Source: Cellulomonas flavigena DSM 20109 (GTDB taxonomy: Bacteria; Actinomycetota; Actinomycetes; Actinomycetales; Cellulomonadaceae). Taken from it: a DNA stretch of 64,000 bases. The stretch lies in the NCBI RefSeq assembly GCF_000092865.1, contig NC_014151.1, forward strand, positions 3,844,001 to 3,908,000. Reading direction: 5' to 3'. Under the pieces are notes generated by a model, which was not told the DNA's origin, searched no databases, and saw nothing but the letters and a program-made list of their open reading frames with translations. The position numbers were made by a program, and so were the translations under genes. This document shows positions 14,804-23,476 of the stretch, one piece after another; positions within the stretch are counted from its first letter, which is position 1; every line of letters begins with the position of its first letter.

Positions 14804-15496
14804 CTACTCCCCGAGCATCCGGTAGAGGTCGCGGCGCAGCTCGTCGAGCTTCTGCACCGTGCGCTCGCGCTGCTCGGCGGTCCCCTCGGCACCGACCTGA
14901 CGCAGCACGCCGAGGAGCTTGCCCGACGCCTCGATGAGGTCGCCGTGCTCCTCCCAGCGCTGTGCGGCGGGGCCCCACGCGGCCGCGAGCTCGTCCGGGT
15001 GCGCCTCGACGTACGCGCGCCCCTCCTCGGTCAGCGTGTACTCGGTGCGGGCGCTGCCCGCGTCCGTCGGCGTGACGAGACCCTCGTCGGTGAGCTGCTG
15101 CAGCGTCGGGTACACCGAGCCCGGGCTGGGACGCCACAGGCCGCCGGTGCGCTCGCCGATCGCCTTGATGAGGCCGTACCCGTTGGAGGGGAACTCGGCG
15201 AGCAGCTGCAGGATCGCGGCGCGGACGTCGCCCTTGCGCGCACGTCCGCGGCGTCCGCGAGGACCGAACGGGCCGCCGGGGCCGAGCGGACCGCCGGGGC
15301 CGAGCGGACCGCGGACGCCGAACGGGCCGCCGGGACCGAACGGGACCGCGGGCCCGAGAGGACCGCCGGCGCCGAACGGGCCGCCGTGCCACGGTCCGCC
15401 GCGCGGGTCGTCGCGATCGGCTGCGTCGGGGCCGGGCCGGGGGCTGCGGCGTGGGGGGCGTCCGTCGGCCCCGGGGCGGTGGGGGAAGTTCCGCAT
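14804..15496 (-). CDS. PadR family transcriptional regulator with a Gly/Pro-rich N-terminal extension
   Basis: A 230-residue repressor. Residues about 85-160 are the PadR winged helix ([20 protein letters not shown], then [15 protein letters not shown] and a [10 protein letters not shown] wing), and 160-230 form the helical dimerisation part. Residues about 35-80 are a collagen-like low-complexity run of GPFG, GPLG and GPGG units, encoded by imperfect DNA repeats at about 15255-15385. ATG 15496 has AGGAGG 6 bases upstream. A perfect CCGATATATCGG palindrome sits about 20 bases upstream, the expected kind of PadR autoregulatory site. No obvious target gene is adjacent except the AI-2E exporter upstream on the same strand. 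Confidence 0.88.
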   Translation of the reverse strand: MRNFPHRPGADGRPPRRSPRPGPDAADRDDPRGGPWHGGPFGAGGPLGPAVPFGPGGPFGVRGPLGPGGPLGPGGPFGPRGRRGRARKGDVRAAILQLLAEFPSNGYGLIKAIGERTGGLWRPSPGSVYPTLQQLTDEGLVTPTDAGSARTEYTLTEEGRAYVEAHPDELAAAWGPAAQRWEEHGDLIEASGKLLGVLRQVGAEGTAEQRERTVQKLDELRRDLYRMLGE

Positions 15497-15517
15497 GATG
15501 TCCTCCTGAGATGTTCC

Positions 15518-15529
15518 CCGATATATCGG
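15518..15529. promoter_or_regulatory. PadR-type operator CCGATATATCGG
   Basis: Perfect 12-base palindrome, unusually AT-rich for this DNA, flanked symmetrically by ATGTTC (15511-15516) and GAACAT (15541-15546). It lies directly upstream of the PadR gene and is the best candidate for its own operator. Confidence 0.65.
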
Positions 15530-15591
15530 CACAGTACGCCGAACATCGATCGTTCGCCAGAGCCGGACGCTCCCGCGTCCCGGGACGACGA

Positions 15592-15625
15592 AGCGCGCGG
15601 CCCGCCTGTCGGCGGACCGCGCGCT
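15592..15625. terminator. Hairpin after the AI-2E transporter gene
   Basis: AGCGCGCGG-C-CCGCC pairs with GGCGG-A-CCGCGCGCT around a TGTC loop, 25 bases past the minus-strand stop at 15650. Confidence 0.6.
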
Positions 15626-15649
15626 CGGCACGTCGCAGGTCGGCAGCCG

Positions 15650-16996
15650 TCACACGGACGGCGCGCCACCCCGTGCGTCGTCGCCCGCGGACGAGTCGTC
15701 GGCGGGCGCGTCGTCGGCCGGGTCCGACGTCGCCGCGCCGGACGTCGCCGCGCCCGACGTCGCCGCGCCCGACGTCACCGCGGCCGACGTCGCCGCGGCC
15801 GACGACGACCCTGGGGTCTCACCCGGGTCGTGCAGCATGTGCGACTGCACCAGCTCGTGCCGCTGCACGTAGGTGTTCGCCACCGCCTGGATCGTCGCCG
15901 CGATCGGCAGGGCGAGGAACGCCCCGAGAGCCCCGAAGACCGCCCCGAACGCCAGCACCACGACGAACGACACGGCCGCGTTCATCTCCAGCGCCCGCGC
16001 GGACACCTTCGGTGCGAGCCACAGGTTCTCGACCTGCTGGTAGCCGAGGATGAACGCGAGCACCCCGAGCGCCTGCGGCACCCCCTGCGACGTGAGCGCC
16101 ACCGCGACGGGCAGCGCACCGCCGATGTACGTGCCGATCGTCGGCACGAACTGCGAGACCACACCCGTGAACAGCGCGAGCGGCAGCGAGTAGGGCGTGC
16201 CGAGGACCGCGAGGAAGACGAACGTCGCCACCGTCGCGACCGCCGCCAGCACGATGCGCGTGGTGATGAAGTCGGAGACCTTGGCCTGTGTGACCTCCCA
16301 CAGGCGCAGCACCTCCTGCTGCCGGTTCGGCGTCAGCCAGCGGCAGATCGACGCCCGGAACTTCGGCCCCGCCGCGAGCAGGTAGTACGTGACGAGCATG
16401 ATCGTCAGCGTCGCGAACAGCCCGCCGATGATCGTCGTGCCCACGAGCAGCGCACCGGACGCGACCTCCGAGCCCCACTCCTCCGCCCCCTGGCGCAGCA
16501 GGTCGTCCACCTCCGGCACCTGGACCGCGAAGCGCTCCTCGACCATCTCCTGCGCGGACGTGTAGAGCGTCGGCACGTTCTTGACGAGCTGCACGAGCTG
16601 CTGCACGAAGAGGTTGCCGAACAGCGCGAAGACGACCAGCGTCACCACCAGCCCGCCCAGCAGCGCGGCCGCCGCGGCACCGCCGCGCTTCCACCCGTGC
16701 CGCACGAGCCAGACCACGATCGGCTCCAGCGCGAGGGCCAGGAAGAACGCGATCAGCAGGTTGACCAGCAGGCCCTGCAGCGCCCCGAGCGCGTCCCACG
16801 CGAAGATCCCGACGAACACCGCCACGACCGCCATGGCCAGGCCCTTGCCCCACCACCGCGGCGGGCGGCGGGCGTCGTGCTGCAGCGGGCGCGTGCCCTC
16901 GTCGCCCGGCGCCGTCGGAGCGCCGAAGACCGGCTGCATGCCGGGCGCGGCGGGCGCGGGCCCCCCGGCGGTGGTCGTCGTGTCGTCGGTCGTCAC
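15650..16996 (-). CDS. AI-2E family transporter (PerM/TqsA-like)
   Basis: A 448-residue membrane protein of the AI-2E exporter-like family, trimeric secondary carriers for signals, metabolites or ions. About eight hydrophobic segments occur between residues 50 and 385; the family signature QFVPTIGTYIGGALPVAVAL and the ILGYQQVENLWLAPKV block are clear. The N-terminus (1-50) is Thr/Ala/Pro-rich and the C-terminus (390-448) contains a five-residue repeat (AATSG units) encoded by a tandem DNA repeat. GTG 16996 has GGAGG 7 bases upstream. Substrate unknown. Confidence 0.88.
   Translation of the reverse strand: MTTDDTTTTAGGPAPAAPGMQPVFGAPTAPGDEGTRPLQHDARRPPRWWGKGLAMAVVAVFVGIFAWDALGALQGLLVNLLIAFFLALALEPIVVWLVRHGWKRGGAAAAALLGGLVVTLVVFALFGNLFVQQLVQLVKNVPTLYTSAQEMVEERFAVQVPEVDDLLRQGAEEWGSEVASGALLVGTTIIGGLFATLTIMLVTYYLLAAGPKFRASICRWLTPNRQQEVLRLWEVTQAKVSDFITTRIVLAAVATVATFVFLAVLGTPYSLPLALFTGVVSQFVPTIGTYIGGALPVAVALTSQGVPQALGVLAFILGYQQVENLWLAPKVSARALEMNAAVSFVVVLAFGAVFGALGAFLALPIAATIQAVANTYVQRHELVQSHMLHDPGETPGSSSAAATSAAVTSGAATSGAATSGAATSDPADDAPADDSSAGDDARGGAPSV
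15726..15805. repeat. 15-base tandem repeat inside the AI-2E gene
   Basis: About five units of a GACGTCGCCGCGCCC-like sequence, coding for Ala-Ala-Thr-Ser-Gly and close variants in the disordered C-terminal tail. Copy number probably varies between strains. Confidence 0.7.
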
Positions 16997-17098
16997 TGGT
17001 GTCCTCCGCGGACGTCGGTGGAGTGCGGCGAGCGACGCGTCGGCGTGCCCCAGGGCACACCCTAGGTCCGCGCACCCACCCGAGGGCCGCGTGAGGGC

Positions 17099-17104
17099 TA
17101 GGGT
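17099..17104 (+). promoter_or_regulatory. -10 hexamer TAGGGT of a leaderless promoter
   Basis: TAGGGT ends 7 bases before the ATG at 17112. Confidence 0.6.
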
Positions 17105-17111
17105 CCCCGTC

Positions 17112-17693
17112 ATGGCGCCCGACGCCCTCACCCCCGCGGACCTGCCGGTGCGGGTCCGCGACGCGACCGTGGCCGACGCGGCCGCGTGCGCGGCGGTCTA
17201 CGCGCCGTACGTGCGGGACACGACCGTGTCGTTCGAGGCCGAACCCCCGACGACGGCGCAGATGGCGGACCGCATCACCGCGTCGCTCGCGACGCACGCC
17301 TGGCTGGTCGCCGAGCTGCCCACCGGTTCGCCCGGCGCGGGCCGCGTCGTCGGGTACGCCTACGCCGCGCCGTACGCGGCACGCGCCGCGTACCGCTGGG
17401 CGTGTGGCACGAGCGTGTACCTCGAGCCCGGGCGGCGGCGCACCGGCGCGGGCCGGGCCCTGTACACCGCGCTCCTCGAGCGGCTCGCCGCGCTCGGCTA
17501 CCGCCAGGCCGTCGCCGGGTACACCGAGCCCAACCCGGCCAGCGCGGGCCTGCACGCGTCCCTGGGCTTCGAGGTCGTCGGGACGCTGCGCGGCGTCGGC
17601 CACAAGCACGGCGCGTGGCGGGACGTCACGCTCGTGCAGCGGCCGCTCGGCGACGGCTCCCGCACGCCGCCCGCACCGACGGGCGCGTCGTGA
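17112..17693 (+). CDS. GNAT acetyltransferase of the phosphinothricin acetyltransferase type
   Basis: A 193-residue acetyltransferase. The Pat/YncA-like features are clear: VRVRDATVADAAACAAVYAP at the start, SVYLEPGRRRTGAGRALY (acetyl-CoA loop), and AGYTEPNPASAGLHASLGFE followed by VGHKHGAWRDV near the end. Members acetylate phosphinothricin, methionine sulfoximine or related amines. The ATG at 17112 fits a leaderless promoter. The stop overlaps the start of the LysE-type exporter gene, so the two are coupled; an acetylase with an amino acid exporter fits detoxification of toxic amino-acid analogues, which is an inference. Confidence 0.85.
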   Translation: MAPDALTPADLPVRVRDATVADAAACAAVYAPYVRDTTVSFEAEPPTTAQMADRITASLATHAWLVAELPTGSPGAGRVVGYAYAAPYAARAAYRWACGTSVYLEPGRRRTGAGRALYTALLERLAALGYRQAVAGYTEPNPASAGLHASLGFEVVGTLRGVGHKHGAWRDVTLVQRPLGDGSRTPPAPTGAS

Positions 17694-18346
17694 CCGCTGC
17701 CGGACCGGGCCTCGACCTGGGGCCCGCGCTGCTCGGCGGTCTGCTCGCGGGCTGGGGCATCGCCGTGCCCGTGGGAGCCGTGGGGGTGCTGCTCGTGCTG
17801 CTCGGCGCCCACCACGGACGGCGCGTCGGGTGCGCCGGCGCCATGGGCGCAGCGGTCGTCGACGGGGTGTACGCGACGCTCGCCGTCGTGCTCGGCTCGG
17901 CGCTCGCCCCGGTGCTCGTGCGCGCGGCCGCGCCCGTGCGGTGGACGGCGGCGGTCGTCCTCGTGGTCGTCGCCGTGCTGCTGCTGCGCCCGGCGCTGCG
18001 CCCGTCGGACGCCGGCCCGTCGCCGGCAGCCCCGGACGCCCCCGGGATGACGCCGTCGCGGGCCTTCACGCTGGTCGTCGCCGCGACGGCGCTCAACCCC
18101 GCGACGGTCGTCTACTTCGTCGCCCTGACGTCCGGCGCCGCCACGACGACCCTCACCACCCCCGCGCACCGGGTGGCGTTCGTGCTCGCGGCGTTCGCCG
18201 CGTCGGCGTCGTGGCAGCTGCTGCTCGGCAGCGCCGGCGCGTGGGCCGGGGCCCGGCTGACCGGTCCGCGCGGGCGGCGGTGGACGGCGGTCGTGGGCGC
18301 TCTCGTCGTGCTCGCGCTCGCGCTGCGCACCGCGCTCGCGGGCTGA
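17690..18346 (+). CDS. LysE family amino-acid exporter-like membrane protein
   Basis: A 218-residue protein with six hydrophobic segments and the LysE/RhtB pattern: an N-terminal GGLLAGWGIAVPVGAVGVLLV helix (the family's P-GP position), a conserved ATALNPATVVYFVAL segment in the middle and a Gly-rich fifth helix. It should export an amino acid or analogue across the cytoplasmic membrane. GTG 17690 overlaps the stop of the acetyltransferase gene by four bases (GTGA). A linker of Pro/Ala/Asp separates helices 3 and 4. It ends 8 bases before the convergent GntR gene. Confidence 0.8.
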   Translation: MTAAGPGLDLGPALLGGLLAGWGIAVPVGAVGVLLVLLGAHHGRRVGCAGAMGAAVVDGVYATLAVVLGSALAPVLVRAAAPVRWTAAVVLVVVAVLLLRPALRPSDAGPSPAAPDAPGMTPSRAFTLVVAATALNPATVVYFVALTSGAATTTLTTPAHRVAFVLAAFAASASWQLLLGSAGAWAGARLTGPRGRRWTAVVGALVVLALALRTALAG

Positions 18347-18353
18347 CCGCCCG

Positions 18354-19001
18354 TCAGGCCGGCGGGTGGAGCAGGTCGGCGAGGTGCGTGAGGTGCGCGC
18401 GCACGGCGACGGGCCCGCGCCGCTGCACGTCCGCGAGGTACGCGGTGTGCTCGTCGACCAGTGCCGGGACGTCGTACCGGGTCCGCGCGTGCAGCAGGAG
18501 CAGGGCGACCTCGGCGCCGAGCGCCGCGTACGCGTCCGTCAGGCGCGGTGAGCCGGCGGCCGCGACGAGCGCGAGGTGCACCCCCGCGTGCGCGCGCTGC
18601 ACCGCCGGCCAGTCGCCCGGGTCGGCCGCCGTCAGTGCCGCGAGCGCCTGCTCGACGGGCGCGACGACCTCGGCGGGCCACGCCGCAGGGTGCCGCTCGC
18701 CGAGGATCCGCACCGCCTCGCACTCGAGCGCCGCACGCAGGTCCTGCAGGGAGCGCACCTCGGCGTCCGTCAGACGCGCGACCCGCGCGCCGCGGTACTC
18801 CTGGACGGCGACCAGCCGCTCGGCCGCGAGCGCGGCCAGGGCCGCACGGACGGTGTGCCGCGAGACGCCGTGCGCCGCGGCGAGCGCCTCCTCGCGCAGC
18901 GGCTCCCCCGGGGTGAGCCGGCCGTCGAGGACCGCCTCGCGCAGCGTGCGCGCCAGGGTGCGGGCGGCGGTCGGGCCCGCGGCCGTCGAGTGCGCGGTCA
19001 C
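18354..19001 (-). CDS. GntR family transcriptional regulator (FadR/FCD type)
   Basis: A 215-residue regulator: winged helix in about 10-75 (LREEALAAAHGVSRHTVRAAL) and an all-helical FCD ligand domain in about 90-210, with the metal/ligand-binding Asp/Arg/His pattern in DLRAALECEAVRI and AHAGVHLALV. GTG 19001 overlaps the stop of the upstream EamA transporter gene (GTGA), so the two form an operon. A textbook FCD-type site, TTGT-TAC-ACAA, lies upstream of the operon at 19944-19958, so autoregulation is expected. Confidence 0.88.
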   Translation of the reverse strand: MTAHSTAAGPTAARTLARTLREAVLDGRLTPGEPLREEALAAAHGVSRHTVRAALAALAAERLVAVQEYRGARVARLTDAEVRSLQDLRAALECEAVRILGERHPAAWPAEVVAPVEQALAALTAADPGDWPAVQRAHAGVHLALVAAAGSPRLTDAYAALGAEVALLLLHARTRYDVPALVDEHTAYLADVQRRGPVAVRAHLTHLADLLHPPA

Positions 19002-19939
19002 GCGGCCGCCGCCACGGTGGTGCGCGTGGCGCGGGCGCCGAGCGCGAGGACGACGAGCCCGGTTGCGAGCACCGCGAGCCCGGCCCACGCGACGGCCGGG
19101 AGCCGCTCCCCCAGGACCGCGAGGCCGAGCACGGTGGCCGTGAGCGGCTCGGCCAGGGTGAGCGTCGCGACCGTGGGTGCGCCCAGACGTGCCAGGCCGT
19201 ACCCGAAGAGCACGTACGCCGCCGTCGTCGTCACGAGTCCCAACCAGAGCACGGTGAGCAGCCCGGCGGGGGTCGCGAGCCCGCCGCCGCCGACGGCCGC
19301 CAGCACCCCGACGCTCAGCACACCCGCGACCCCGAACATCGCGCCCATGCTCGTCGTCGACGCCCACCCCGCGTCGATGAGCGCCGCGCCGGCCAGCGTG
19401 TACGTCGCGTAGGCCGCGCCCGCCCCCACCGAGGCCAGCACGCCGAGGAGGTCGACGCCGTCCCCCGCAGGCACCGGGGTGTCACCGGGCGCCAGGCCGA
19501 GGACGACCACGCCGAGCGTCGCCAGGCCCGTCGCGGCGAGCCACGTGCGATCCGGCCGCGCGCGGCCGGTCGTCCACGTCACGAGCCCCGTCAGCACCGG
19601 CGCGGACCCCAGCGCGACGACGGTGCCCACGGCGACCCCGTTGCGCGCGGTCCCGAGGAAGAAGGCGGGCTGGTAGGCGAGCACACCGAGCGCACCGAGC
19701 GCAAGGGCGGTGAGCGTGCCGCGGTCGAGGCGGCGCCGGGCGGGGCCGCCCGGCGCGGGGTCGGCGGCCCGGCGGGGGCGCCGGGCGACGAGGGCCGCGA
19801 CGACTCCCAGCGCGATCCCGCCGACGGCGATGCGCGCGGCCCCGAGCGCGAGCGGGTCGGCGGCGGGTCCGAGCGCCTGCGCGGTTCCCGTCGTCCCGAA
19901 GCAGACGGCCGCCAGGAGGACGGCGAGCAGAGGGCGCAC
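18998..19939 (-). CDS. EamA/DMT family transporter
   Basis: A 313-residue drug/metabolite transporter with ten hydrophobic segments arranged as two EamA repeats (about 1-150 and 160-300), including FGTTGTAQALGP in helix 1 and LAEPLTATVLGLAVLGERLP in the second repeat. Such carriers export amino acids or other small metabolites; the substrate is open. GTG 19939 is probably leaderless because TAACAA(T) lies about 6 bases upstream and overlaps the operator for the co-transcribed GntR regulator, so transport and its regulator are induced together. Confidence 0.88.
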   Translation of the reverse strand: MRPLLAVLLAAVCFGTTGTAQALGPAADPLALGAARIAVGGIALGVVAALVARRPRRAADPAPGGPARRRLDRGTLTALALGALGVLAYQPAFFLGTARNGVAVGTVVALGSAPVLTGLVTWTTGRARPDRTWLAATGLATLGVVVLGLAPGDTPVPAGDGVDLLGVLASVGAGAAYATYTLAGAALIDAGWASTTSMGAMFGVAGVLSVGVLAAVGGGGLATPAGLLTVLWLGLVTTTAAYVLFGYGLARLGAPTVATLTLAEPLTATVLGLAVLGERLPAVAWAGLAVLATGLVVLALGARATRTTVAAAA

Positions 19940-19943
19940 GGTG

Positions 19944-19958
19944 GATTGTTACACAATC
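19944..19958. promoter_or_regulatory. GntR (FCD)-type operator overlapping a -10
   Basis: GATTGT-TAC-ACAATC is a perfect palindrome with 6-base arms and fits the TnGTnnnACnA consensus of FCD regulators. On the minus strand it contains TAACAAT, placed to act as the -10 of the leaderless EamA gene, so a bound regulator would block RNA polymerase directly. Confidence 0.75.
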
Positions 19959-20019
19959 GTGGTCTGTGGCGCGCCCGTCGCCCGCGAGCGCGACGGGCGC
20001 GCCGCCCGTGCTCCGTGGG

Positions 20020-20412
20020 CTACGCCGACTCCTCGGCCGCCGGCCCCGTCCCCCCGGCACGCCGCACGTCCCCGGTCCGCCGCTCCCGACGCCCGCGCAC
20101 CAGCTCGGTGGCCAAGGCGTCGAGCGGCTGCGCGAACGGGTCGAGGAACGCGCTCAGCCAGTCCTCGACGACACCCAGCGCCCGCGGGTCGACGCGGTAG
20201 AGCCGCCGCGGCCCGTCGGCGCGCACGACGACGACGCCGGCCTCGCGCAGCACGCGCAGGTGCTGCGACGTCGCGGGCTGCGAGATGCCGAACTCGTCGC
20301 GCGCCGCGGCGACGAGCTCGCCGGCGGCGCGCTCGTCGTGGCCGAGGTGCTCGACGAGCCGTCGACGCACGGGCTCGGCGAGCGCGGCCAGGACGGTGTC
20401 GACGTGGGGCAC
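20020..20412 (-). CDS. ArsR family transcriptional regulator
   Basis: A 130-residue winged-helix repressor: LAEPVRRRLVEHL, then the recognition segment ISQPATSQHLRVLREAGVV and the DGPRRLYRVDP wing. No metal-binding cysteine pair is present, as in the SRPBCC-associated ArsR group. GTG 20412 has a GAGGTG purine run about 9 bases upstream and lies 4 bases after the stop of the SRPBCC gene, so the pair is one operon. The likely operator is the ATAAG-T-CTTAT site at 21127-21137. C-terminal 25 residues are disordered. Confidence 0.88.
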   Translation of the reverse strand: MPHVDTVLAALAEPVRRRLVEHLGHDERAAGELVAAARDEFGISQPATSQHLRVLREAGVVVVRADGPRRLYRVDPRALGVVEDWLSAFLDPFAQPLDALATELVRGRRERRTGDVRRAGGTGPAAEESA

Positions 20413-20416
20413 GGGC

Positions 20417-21064
20417 TCACACCTCGGGTGCCGGCTCGCCCGTGTAGAACGCGCGCGTCCGGGCGCCGGCCGCCCGGGCGTCGGCCTCGTCGCGGCCGTC
20501 GGCGGCGTCGGCGCGGGCCCAGTCGGTCGCGGCGTGCTCGATGAACGCGCGCCCCTCGGGCGTCGTGTGCCACGTGTCGCCGATCTCCTGGGCGATCGCC
20601 TCGCCCGTCGCGAGGTGCGCGGCCAGGCCCCACAGCGCGAGGTCCCAGCCGACCCCGACGGCCCCGGGCCCGAACTGCTCCCAGAACTGCGGGTCGACGT
20701 GCGACTCGTGCCGCAGCGTGAGCTCGGTGCCGCCGTCGACGGGTGCAAGGGCGACGTCGACCCAGCTCACCTGCCCGCCGAACTCCCAGGTGAGCGCGAA
20801 CCTCTCGGGCGCGCGGCACTCCTCCACCGTGCCGCCGGCGTTGCCGATCACCTGGTACCGCCCGCCGAGCCGCAGGTCACCCTCGACGGGCGCGAACCAG
20901 CGCGGGATCCGCTCGGCGTCGGTGAGCGCGTCCCACACGTCGGCCGGCTCGGCCCGGTAGACGCGGCGCGCGACCGCGATCTTGGTCGGGGTGCCGTCGC
21001 GCTCGCCACGGTCCAGCTCACGGGCGACCAGCCCGACCTGCTCGAGTGCGTCGATGCCTGCCAT
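20417..21064 (-). CDS. SRPBCC (AHSA1-like) domain protein
   Basis: A 215-residue protein with a START/AHSA1-type hydrophobic ligand-binding fold: ARRVYRAEPADVWDALTDAE, RIPRWFAPVEGDLRLGGRY, then the TWEFGGQVSWVDVAL strand region. A C-terminal extension (about 150-215) is more polar and is common in actinobacterial members located beside ArsR genes. Its ligand is unknown. ATG 21064 starts an operon with the ArsR regulator; the promoter overlaps an ArsR-type operator about 60 bases upstream. Confidence 0.85.
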   Translation of the reverse strand: MAGIDALEQVGLVARELDRGERDGTPTKIAVARRVYRAEPADVWDALTDAERIPRWFAPVEGDLRLGGRYQVIGNAGGTVEECRAPERFALTWEFGGQVSWVDVALAPVDGGTELTLRHESHVDPQFWEQFGPGAVGVGWDLALWGLAAHLATGEAIAQEIGDTWHTTPEGRAFIEHAATDWARADAADGRDEADARAAGARTRAFYTGEPAPEV

Positions 21065-21126
21065 CGGGTGCTCCCTCTGCTCGTCCCGCGCTGCGCGTCG
21101 TGCGCGTCGCTCGTCGCCAGCATCGC

Positions 21127-21137
21127 ATAAGTCTTAT
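21127..21137. promoter_or_regulatory. ArsR-type operator ATAAG-T-CTTAT
   Basis: Perfect 5-base arms in an AT-rich island upstream of the SRPBCC-ArsR operon. On the minus strand TAAGAT/TATAAG -10-like hexamers overlap or adjoin it, so binding would repress the operon. Confidence 0.65.
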
Positions 21138-21232
21138 CTTATACGCTACCCCTCGACGCCCGTGCCGTCGCGCGGCGGGCCGGCCGCGTGCTGCTCCCGC
21201 CGGTGGCCGCCGCCGAACCGGCCGACCAGTGG

Positions 21233-21715
21233 TCACGGCGGCGGTGAGAGCCTGCGCTCGTAGCGACGCAGGACCGGGTGCGGGGGAAACGTCGTGCGGG
21301 TCGTCGTCGACGTCGCACGCCACCCGCGCCGCTCGTAGAACCGGATCGCCCGCAGGTTCTGCTCGAAGACCCGCAGCCACGCCGTGCGGTGCCCCTGCGC
21401 GCGCAGGTGGTCCAGCAGCTCGTCGTGCGCGAGCCCGGCCAGCCCGCTGCCCCACGTGCGGACGGCGGTGCCGAAGTGCAGCAGCTCGTCGCCGCGCGTC
21501 GCCGCGAACCCCGACAGCTCCCCGTCGCGCACGACCGCGAAGCAGTCCACCCCGGGGTCGGCGAGCTCCGCCTCCCATCGGTCGCGCACGCGTGCGGTCG
21601 GGAACGGGTGCGCGTCCTGGGGGAAGATGTGCCCGAGCCCGACCTCGCCGCCCTCGCGCTGCACGACCAGGAGCACGTCGAGGTCGCCGACGCCCAGGGG
21701 CCGCAGCACCGCCAT
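21233..21715 (-). CDS. GNAT family N-acetyltransferase
   Basis: A 160-residue acetyltransferase. The fold is seen from [19 protein letters not shown], a central beta region with the [20 protein letters not shown] acetyl-CoA helix, and [20 protein letters not shown] at the end, the standard GNAT C-terminal block. The ATG at 21715 fits a leaderless start: TACCGT on the minus strand ends 7 bases before it. Divergent from the YnfA gene. Substrate unknown. Confidence 0.8.
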   Translation of the reverse strand: MAVLRPLGVGDLDVLLVVQREGGEVGLGHIFPQDAHPFPTARVRDRWEAELADPGVDCFAVVRDGELSGFAATRGDELLHFGTAVRTWGSGLAGLAHDELLDHLRAQGHRTAWLRVFEQNLRAIRFYERRGWRATSTTTRTTFPPHPVLRRYERRLSPPP

Positions 21716-21722
21716 GACCGCC

Positions 21723-21728
21723 ACGGTA
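21723..21728 (-). promoter_or_regulatory. -10 hexamer TACCGT of a leaderless promoter
   Basis: TACCGT on the minus strand ends 7 bases before the ATG of the GNAT gene at 21715. Confidence 0.5.
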
Positions 21729-21755
21729 CGGCCCGCACCCCGACGAGAGGACCCC

Positions 21756-22091
21756 ATGACCGCGCTGCGCTCGATCCTGCTGTTCGTGGCCGCCGCCGGG
21801 CTGGAGATCGGCGGTGCGTGGCTCGTGTGGCAGGGGCTGCGCGAGCACCGCGGGTGGGTGTGGGTCGGCGCCGGCGCGATCGCGCTGGGTCTCTACGGCG
21901 TGGTGGCCACGCTGCAGCCCGACGCGAGCTTCGGCCGGATCCTCGCCGCGTACGGCGGCGTGTTCGTGGCCGGGTCGCTGCTGTGGGGCATGGTGGTCGA
22001 CGGGTTCCGGCCCGACCGGTGGGACGTGACCGGGGCACTCGTGTGCCTGGTCGGCGTCGCGCTCATCATGTACGCCCCGCGCCCGTCCTGA
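21756..22091 (+). CDS. YnfA/UPF0060 family small membrane protein
   Basis: A 111-residue protein of four transmembrane helices with the UPF0060 signature: [20 protein letters not shown] in helix 1 and [20 protein letters not shown] followed by [20 protein letters not shown]. The family is distantly related to small multidrug resistance exporters, and some members raise tolerance to cationic compounds; a transport role here is inference. ATG 21756 with GAGAGGA 5 bases upstream. Length is normal for the family. Confidence 0.9.
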   Translation: MTALRSILLFVAAAGLEIGGAWLVWQGLREHRGWVWVGAGAIALGLYGVVATLQPDASFGRILAAYGGVFVAGSLLWGMVVDGFRPDRWDVTGALVCLVGVALIMYAPRPS

Positions 22092-22157
22092 CGCGCTCCG
22101 GGCGGTGCCCGGCCACCTGACCTGGGCCGTCGCCGACACATGGGACGAACGCACCGT

Positions 22158-22194
22158 TGTGCCGCACGCCATGGCCGACGACACTTGCGGCACA
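22158..22194. promoter_or_regulatory. Inverted repeat TGTGCCGCA/TGCGGCACA in the pfk leader region
   Basis: Perfect 9-base arms separated by 19 bases, ending 40 bases before the phosphofructokinase start. It could be a pair of half-sites for a regulator or a leader hairpin. Confidence 0.4.
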
Positions 22195-22234
22195 CGGCCG
22201 GCCCCCGCCCGGCCACCGGCGCGACGGAGGCGGC

Positions 22235-23371
<1,137 letters not shown>

Positions 23372-23434
23372 CGACGGGCGCGCCGCGCAGTCCGTCCCGG
23401 ACCGGCCTCCCGCGCCCGTGACGCACCACCCGGC

Positions 23435-23440
23435 TAGGGT
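23435..23440 (+). promoter_or_regulatory. -10 hexamer TAGGGT for the GH13 gene
   Basis: TAGGGT lies 36 bases before the ATG at 23477, in the 105-base gap after the phosphofructokinase gene. Confidence 0.4.
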
Positions 23441-23476
23441 CGTGGCGGACGCCCCGGACGGTCCGCAGGAGGTGGC

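Noticed and set aside
14761..14807. Terminator between aroD and padR genes
   Set aside because: AGCGGG...CCCGCT pairing is short and interrupted, too weak to list as a feature.
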